Shown here: one piece after another, positions 6,344 through 10,490 of the stretch | How the letters are laid out: each line of letters opens with the position of its first letter | Position numbering within the stretch: position 1 is the first letter of the stretch | From: Comamonadaceae bacterium | Lineage (GTDB): Bacteria; Pseudomonadota; Gammaproteobacteria; Burkholderiales; Burkholderiaceae | DNA: 10,490 nucleotides | Assembly (NCBI GenBank): GCA_947455875.1 | Contig: CANGSD010000019.1 | Location: 1 to 10,490 of the forward strand | Direction of reading: 5' to 3' | The notes under the pieces: generated by a model | The model's database searches: none | Told to the model about the DNA's origin: nothing | The model's input: only the letters and a program-made list of their open reading frames with translations | Position numbers and translations under genes: made by a program

Positions 6344-7315
6344 ATGAAAGTCTGCATTTACGGCGCGGGCGCCATCGGCGGCTGGATCGGGGCGCGCCTG
6401 GCCCGCCAGGGCGCGCAGGTCAGCGCGGTGGCTCGCGGCGCCACGCTGGCGGCCCTCAAGGACAAGGGCCTGCGACTGGACCTCCAAGGCGAGCACATCG
6501 CCGTGCCCGTGCAGGCCAGCGAACACGCATCAGATCTGGGCGTGCAAGACCTGGTGGTGGTGGCCGTCAAGGCCCCCGCCATGGCCGCCGTCGCGGCCGG
6601 CATCGGCCCGCTGCTGGGGCCCCACACCGTGGTGCTCACCGCCATGAACGGCGTGCCCTGGTGGTTCTTCGACGGCTTTGGTGCGCTCGCGGGCACCCGG
6701 CTGCAGGCGGTCGACCCCGAGGGCGCGATCGCCCGCAACATCCCGGCGCATCACATCGTGGGCGGCGTGGTGCATGCCAGCTGCGCGCTCGAGGGCCCGG
6801 GCCATGTGCGTCACCACTTTGGCAACGGCCTGATCATCGGCGAGCCTTCGGGCCAGGCCACGCCGCGCGCGCAAGCGCTGCTCGCCACGCTGCAGGCCGC
6901 CGGCTTCGACGCCACGCTGTCGGCGCAGATCCAGAAGGACGTCTGGTACAAGCTGTGGGGCAATATGACGGTCAACCCGGTGAGCGCCCTCACCGGCGCC
7001 ACCACCGACAAGATCCTGGACGACCCGCTGGTGCGCGGCTTCATCTCGCAGGTGATGCTCGAAGCCCGCGAGATCGGCGCGCGCATCGGCATCCCCATCG
7101 CCCAAGAGCCCGAAGACCGCCACGCGGTCACGCGCAAGCTCGGCGCCTTCAAGACCTCGATGCTGCAAGACGTGGAAGCGGGCCGGCCGATCGAGCTCGA
7201 TGCCCTGGTGACGGTGGTGCAAGAGATTGGCCGCCTCACCCAGGTGCCCACGCCCTGCACCGACGCCCTGTTGGGTCTGGCCCGTCTGCACGCGCGCATG
7301 CGCGGGCTGTACTGA
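6344..7315 (+). CDS. panE: 2-dehydropantoate 2-reductase family protein
   Basis: A 323-aa NADPH-dependent ketopantoate reductase-family enzyme. The N-terminal Rossmann fold starts MKVCIYGAGAIGGWIG, with GxGxxG at residues 7-12. The catalytic lysine is K203 in DVWYKLWGNMTVNP. The C-terminal helical domain carries KTSMLQDVEAGRPIELDAL (270-288), whose glutamate is substrate-contacting in the family. The classical role is reduction of ketopantoate to pantoate for pantothenate and CoA synthesis. Many genomes hold paralogues acting on other 2-oxo acids, so the substrate is an inference. The start at 6344 is chosen because the Rossmann strand begins there; upstream in-frame codons overlap the radA start region. 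The DMT transporter gene begins 7 bp after the stop, so the two are very likely co-transcribed. Confidence 0.9.
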   Translation: MKVCIYGAGAIGGWIGARLARQGAQVSAVARGATLAALKDKGLRLDLQGEHIAVPVQASEHASDLGVQDLVVVAVKAPAMAAVAAGIGPLLGPHTVVLTAMNGVPWWFFDGFGALAGTRLQAVDPEGAIARNIPAHHIVGGVVHASCALEGPGHVRHHFGNGLIIGEPSGQATPRAQALLATLQAAGFDATLSAQIQKDVWYKLWGNMTVNPVSALTGATTDKILDDPLVRGFISQVMLEAREIGARIGIPIAQEPEDRHAVTRKLGAFKTSMLQDVEAGRPIELDALVTVVQEIGRLTQVPTPCTDALLGLARLHARMRGLY

Positions 7316-7322
7316 ATCCGGC

Positions 7323-8231
7323 ATGACCGCCCACGTACGCGCGCTCAGTAGCGCCGCCTTCGCCACCGTCTTGCTGGTGGCCTTTCTCATGGGGGCCAAC
7401 CATGTGGCGGCGCGCATTGCCTTCAACCACGGCGTGGATGTCGCCACGGCCGTACTGTTTCGAAGCGCGGGTACGGCCCTGGTGGTGTTGGTGATCGTGC
7501 TGGCGCAGGGCGTGCGCGTGCAGGCGACTGCGCGCCAAAAAGCGGTGATCGTGGGCCTGGGCCTGATGATCGGCGTGCAAAGCCTGCTGCTGTATTCGGC
7601 GGTGGCGCGCCTGCCGGTGGCCCTCGCGCTGCTGGCGTTCAACACCTACCCGATCACCGGGGCGCTGTGGTCCTGGGGCCTGTGGGGCCAGCGGCCCGAG
7701 CGGGCGATTGCGCTGGCCATGCCGGTGATCCTGCTGGGCCTGGCGCTGGCCCTGGACGTGTTCGGTGCGACCTCCGGCCTGGGGGCCGGCGGTCAATGGG
7801 CACAGATCGGCGCGGGCGTGGCCTTCGCCTTGGGGGCTTCGGCCGTGTTCGGATTGACGCTGGCCCTGACGCAACATGAAGTGGCGGCCATCGACGGGCG
7901 CGTACGCACCGCCACCACCCTGGCACTGGCTGGCGCAGTGGCAGCGGTCGTGGTCATGTCGCAGGGCGGGCCGCAGCTGCCGCAGGACTTCACGGGCTGG
8001 ACCGGCTTGCTGGGTCTGACCGTCTTCTACGGAACGGCCTTCACCATCCTGTTTACCGTGCTGCCCCGCCTGGGCATCGTGGGCAACTCCGCCCTCATGA
8101 GCGTCGAGCCGGTGTTCGCGCTGGTGCTGGCCTGGCTGCTGCTGGATCAGGCGATCGCGCCGCTGCAGCTGGTGGGCGCGTTGATCGTGGTGGGCGCGGT
8201 GGTGGCGCTAGGGATGCGCCGCAAGCGCTAA
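7323..8231 (+). CDS. DMT-superfamily (EamA) transporter
   Basis: A 302-aa inner-membrane protein with ten predicted hydrophobic segments in two five-helix EamA repeats. The first contains LLVAFLMGANHVAARIAF (17-34); the second ends with the typical VEPVFALVLAWLLLDQ (261-276). EamA proteins usually export amino acids, nucleosides or other metabolites; the substrate cannot be told from sequence. It starts 7 bp after panE and is probably expressed from the same promoter, so export or uptake of a related 2-oxo acid or pantoate-like compound is a guess from context only. No clear Shine-Dalgarno precedes the ATG; coupling to panE termination is likely. It ends 33 bp before the convergent alr stop. 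Confidence 0.9.
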   Translation: MTAHVRALSSAAFATVLLVAFLMGANHVAARIAFNHGVDVATAVLFRSAGTALVVLVIVLAQGVRVQATARQKAVIVGLGLMIGVQSLLLYSAVARLPVALALLAFNTYPITGALWSWGLWGQRPERAIALAMPVILLGLALALDVFGATSGLGAGGQWAQIGAGVAFALGASAVFGLTLALTQHEVAAIDGRVRTATTLALAGAVAAVVVMSQGGPQLPQDFTGWTGLLGLTVFYGTAFTILFTVLPRLGIVGNSALMSVEPVFALVLAWLLLDQAIAPLQLVGALIVVGAVVALGMRRKR

Positions 8232-8243
8232 CCAAGGGCGAAG

Positions 8244-8266
8244 GACGCCCGCAGCGCGGGTGCGTC
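8244..8266. terminator. candidate bidirectional hairpin between the DMT gene and alr
   Basis: GACGCCCGC and GCGG-GT-GCGTC form a 9-bp GC-rich stem with a 2-nt bulge and a 3-nt AGC loop, placed between two convergent genes and touching the last codons of alr. Position fits a shared transcription end, but no T-run follows on either strand, so intrinsic termination would be weak. Confidence 0.35.
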
Positions 8267-9359
8267 AGTCGGTCAGCACGGGTACGCGCGGTGCCAGCGC
8301 ACACAGCAACTCGTAGGACACCGTGCCGGCCGCATGGGCCACCTCGTCGACCGGCAGCACCGCGCCGCGCGGGCCGCGGCCCCACAGCGTGACCTCGGTG
8401 CCGATGCCCGCAGCGGGCAGCTCGGTGAGGTCGACCGCGATCATGTCCATGCTCACGCGCCCCAGGGTGCGGGTGCGATGGCCGTCAACCAGCACCGGTG
8501 TACCGGTCGGCGCATGGCGCGGGTAACCATCGGCATAGCCACAGGCCACGAGGCCGATACGCATCGCGGCGGGTGCGGTGTAGGTGCTGCCGTAACCCAC
8601 CGTATCACCCGCCACCAGGTGTTGCACGCTGATGATGCGCGAGGACAGCGTCAAGGTCGGCTCGATGCCCCAGTGGGCGATGTCGTGTGACGGGTAGTCC
8701 GGCGCACCGCCATACAGAGCGATGCCGGGACGGATCCAGTCGGTCCGCACCGCGGGGTCGTCGGAAAAGCGCAGGGCCGCCGCGCTGTTGGACAGACTGC
8801 GCTCGCCCGGCAAATCGTGGGTGGCGTCGGCGAAGACGCGCATCTGGTGGGCGACGCCGCGCTCGGTGTCGGCGTCGCTGAAATGCGTCATGAGCGTGAT
8901 CTCGTCAACCTGCGGCAGTGCGTTCAGGCGCGTCCAGGCGCTGCGAAAGGCCTGCGGTGCAAAGCCCAGGCGGTTCATGCCGGAGTTCATCTTGAGAAAG
9001 ACCCGGTGTGGCGCATGCGTCTTGTGCACGGCCAGCATGTCGATCTGCGCCTCGCAGTGCACGGTGTGCCACAGCGACAAGCGCGAGCACAGCTCGAGGT
9101 CGCGCGTGTCGAAAACGCCCTCGAGCAGCAGCACCGGCCCGCGCCAGCCCAGGGCGCGCACGCGCTCGGCCTCGGCCAGATCGAGCAGGGCGAAGCCGTC
9201 GACCGCACGAAAGGGCTCATAAACCCGCTCGATGCCATGGCCATAGGCGTCGGCTTTGACCACGCCCCAAACGCGGGCATCGCCGGCGGCCACGCGCAAT
9301 CGCGCGAGGTTGGCGCGCAGCGCCTCGGTGTGGACAGTGGCCTGAATCGGACGGGGCAT
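8265..9359 (-). CDS. alr: alanine racemase
   Basis: A 364-aa PLP-dependent fold type III enzyme that converts L-alanine to D-alanine for peptidoglycan. The Schiff-base lysine is K35 in WGVVKADAYGHG, and the opposite-face catalytic tyrosine is Y256 in DTVGYGSTYTA. Other marks include FLKMNSGMNRLGF (121-133), MTHFSDAD (157-164), IRPGIALYGG (209-218) and GRVSMDM (300-306). Length and domain order (TIM barrel, then beta domain) are standard. The start at 9359 (MPRPIQATVHTEALRANL) matches the family; no clear Shine-Dalgarno precedes it. It is divergent from lplT, 129 bp apart. In Burkholderiales, lplT, alr and radA commonly lie together, in my recollection; here the panE and DMT pair stands between alr and radA. 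Confidence 0.97.
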   Translation of the reverse strand: MPRPIQATVHTEALRANLARLRVAAGDARVWGVVKADAYGHGIERVYEPFRAVDGFALLDLAEAERVRALGWRGPVLLLEGVFDTRDLELCSRLSLWHTVHCEAQIDMLAVHKTHAPHRVFLKMNSGMNRLGFAPQAFRSAWTRLNALPQVDEITLMTHFSDADTERGVAHQMRVFADATHDLPGERSLSNSAAALRFSDDPAVRTDWIRPGIALYGGAPDYPSHDIAHWGIEPTLTLSSRIISVQHLVAGDTVGYGSTYTAPAAMRIGLVACGYADGYPRHAPTGTPVLVDGHRTRTLGRVSMDMIAVDLTELPAAGIGTEVTLWGRGPRGAVLPVDEVAHAAGTVSYELLCALAPRVPVLTD

Positions 9360-9417
9360 GAAAAAAGAGGGCAGCGAGAGAGGGTTGTCACTCGAATTGT
9401 GGCACTACACCGCGTGA

Positions 9418-9423
9418 TATAAC
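9418..9423 (+). promoter_or_regulatory. extended -10 promoter for lplT
   Basis: TGATATAAC at 9415-9423 fits the extended -10 pattern TGnTATAAT with one mismatch. A poor -35, TTGTGG at 9397-9402, lies 15 bp upstream. Transcription would start near 9430, just ahead of the GGAGA Shine-Dalgarno at 9438-9442. Confidence 0.4.
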
Positions 9424-9447
9424 CGCCCGACCTTTTCGGAGACAAGC

Positions 9448-9492
9448 ATTACCTCGCGCGTTTTCACTGCGCCCGTGGCCCCTCACGCATGA
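9448..9492 (+). CDS. putative 14-codon leader ORF with an ATT start, overlapping lplT
   Basis: GGAGA at 9438-9442 followed by CAAGC places an ATT codon exactly where a start codon is expected; ATT is a rare but known initiator (infC). The frame would encode MTSRVFTAPVAPHA and stop at TGA 9490-9492, sharing ATGA with the lplT start at 9489. No AUG, GUG or UUG start lies within a few bases of the expected position. It may be a regulatory leader coupling translation into lplT, the scar of an older longer lplT start, a sequencing error, or chance. Confidence 0.2.
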   Translation: MTSRVFTAPVAPHA

Positions 9493-10490
9493 AGCGCGGT
9501 TTCTACACCATCATGTCGGCGCAGTTCTTCTCGTCGCTGGCCGACAACGCGCTGTTCGTCGCCGCAGTTGAACTGCTCCGAACCGGCGGCGCGCCCGAGT
9601 GGCAACGCGCTGCGCTTGTTCCCATGTTCGCGCTGTTCTACGTGGTGCTCGCGCCCTTCGTCGGCGCCTTCGCCGACGCCTACCCCAAGGGGCGGGTGAT
9701 GTTCTTCAGCAATTCGATCAAGGTGGTGGGCTGCCTGATGATGCTGTTTGGCGGCCACCCCCTGCTGGCCTATGCCGTGGTGGGCCTGGGCGCGGCGGCC
9801 TACTCGCCGGCCAAGTACGGCATCCTCACCGAGTTGCTGCCGGTCTCGCAACTGGTCAAGGCCAATGGCTGGATCGAGGGCCTGACCATCGCCTCCATCA
9901 TCCTGGGCATCCTGCTGGGGGGCACCCTGATCAGCCAAGCCGTCTCGGCGCCGATGTTGGCCCTGGACTTCCCGCTTCTGAACACCGGCATCGACACCTC
10001 GCCCGAGGCCGCGATCTCGCTCTTGATCGCGGTGTACCTGCTGGCCGCCTGGTTCAACACCCGCATCCCGCACACCGGCGTCGAGATGCGCCCCATGCCG
10101 CGCAATCTGCTGGCCCTGCTGCCCGATTTCTGGAGCTGCAACACCCGCCTGTGGCGTGACAAGCTGGGCCAGATCTCGCTGTCCACCACCACCTTGTTCT
10201 GGGGCGTCTCGGGCAATCTGCGTTACATCATCCTGGCCTGGGCCGGCGCAGCGCTCGGCTACGGCACCACCCAGGCCTCGGCACTGACCGGCGTGGTGGC
10301 GGTGGGCACGGCGGTGGGGGCGGTGGTGGCCTCCATGCGCATGCGCCTGGACATGGCCACCAGCGTGATGCCTCTGGGCATCGGTATGGGCTTGCTGGTG
10401 ATCCTGATGAACTTCATCGACAACGTCTGGCTGGCCGCGCCCTTCCTGATCCTGCTGGGGGCGCTGGGCGGCTTCTTGGTGGTGCCGATG
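9489..10490 (+). CDS. lplT: lysophospholipid transporter LplT, 5' part (runs off right edge)
   Basis: 334 codons without a stop to the window edge; the family is about 400 aa or slightly longer, so the C-terminal part is missing. LplT is an inner-membrane MFS flippase that brings lysophospholipids to the inner leaflet for re-acylation by acyltransferase Aas, which in some proteobacteria is fused or adjacent. Recognisable blocks are MSAQFFSSLADNALF (9-23), LAPFVGAFADAYPKGRVMFFSN (54-75), VGLGAAAYSPAKYGILTELL (98-117), and QLVKANGWIEGLTIASIILG (121-140), with multiple hydrophobic segments. The start at 9489 is the first ATG, and the family sequence begins there; no start codon in this frame lies near the GGAGA at 9438. 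The gene after the edge cannot be seen. It is divergent from alr. Confidence 0.95.
   Translation, partial: MKRGFYTIMSAQFFSSLADNALFVAAVELLRTGGAPEWQRAALVPMFALFYVVLAPFVGAFADAYPKGRVMFFSNSIKVVGCLMMLFGGHPLLAYAVVGLGAAAYSPAKYGILTELLPVSQLVKANGWIEGLTIASIILGILLGGTLISQAVSAPMLALDFPLLNTGIDTSPEAAISLLIAVYLLAAWFNTRIPHTGVEMRPMPRNLLALLPDFWSCNTRLWRDKLGQISLSTTTLFWGVSGNLRYIILAWAGAALGYGTTQASALTGVVAVGTAVGAVVASMRMRLDMATSVMPLGIGMGLLVILMNFIDNVWLAAPFLILLGALGGFLVVPM

Noticed and set aside
6530..7645. 371-codon minus-strand frame across panE and the DMT gene
   Set aside because: It is a shadow spanning two well-supported genes and a junction, without recognisable domains.
9360..9488. A promoter for alr on the minus strand
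   Set aside because: I looked for paired -35 and -10 boxes in this gap; only CACAAT-like boxes without a usable -35 were found, so no site is annotated.
1..10490. A defence system, prophage, integron, toxin-antitoxin pair, biosynthetic cluster or CRISPR array
   Set aside because: Nearly all genes belong to core or common accessory families; there are no integrases, transposases, direct-repeat arrays, tRNA-linked junctions or clear composition breaks.

Overview
The window is GC-rich, densely packed chromosomal DNA. Protein style and gene content point to a betaproteobacterium of the order Burkholderiales, most likely Comamonadaceae (a Hydrogenophaga/Acidovorax-like genome). This rests on recognising the LplT, Alr, RadA, IlvE and CHCC zinc-finger proteins and on the GGAG/GAGGA-ACAA translation starts; it is not a database match. 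I see no phage, insertion sequence, CRISPR array, tRNA or rRNA.

Left part (1-3213). A minus-strand gene, probably a membrane-anchored signalling protein, begins at 74 and runs off the left edge. Opposite it, a YcbL-type metallo-beta-lactamase-fold hydrolase (228-866, +) converges 10 bp away on an exported M48 metalloprotease (877-1677, -). The 189-bp divergent gap after the protease holds a cluster of four small hairpins (1770-1844) that looks like a dispersed intergenic repeat. It is followed by an AmpG-type muropeptide permease (1867-3213, +).

Middle part (3233-6291, all minus). The likely transcription unit is radA, then a 142-aa membrane protein of unknown function, then ilvE, then a 74-aa CHCC zinc-finger protein. 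Gaps are 37, 41 and 11 bp. The last gene's Shine-Dalgarno overlaps the ilvE stop.

Right part (6344-10490). A two-gene plus-strand unit, a ketopantoate reductase-family gene (panE-like) and a DMT/EamA transporter, is divergent from radA and convergent with alr (8265-9359, -). Divergent from alr is lplT (9489 to the right edge, partial), preceded by an extended -10 promoter and a possible 14-codon leader ORF that starts with ATT and overlaps the lplT start.

Several products deal with the cell envelope: AmpG with muropeptide recycling, Alr with D-alanine, LplT with lysophospholipid flipping, and the M48 protease probably with envelope protein quality control. They sit in separate transcription units, so I do not propose one pathway. 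The window is mostly ordinary core genome. I found no convincing undescribed system; the items most worth a second look are the hairpin cluster, the putative ATT-start leader ORF, and the uncharacterised 142-aa protein.
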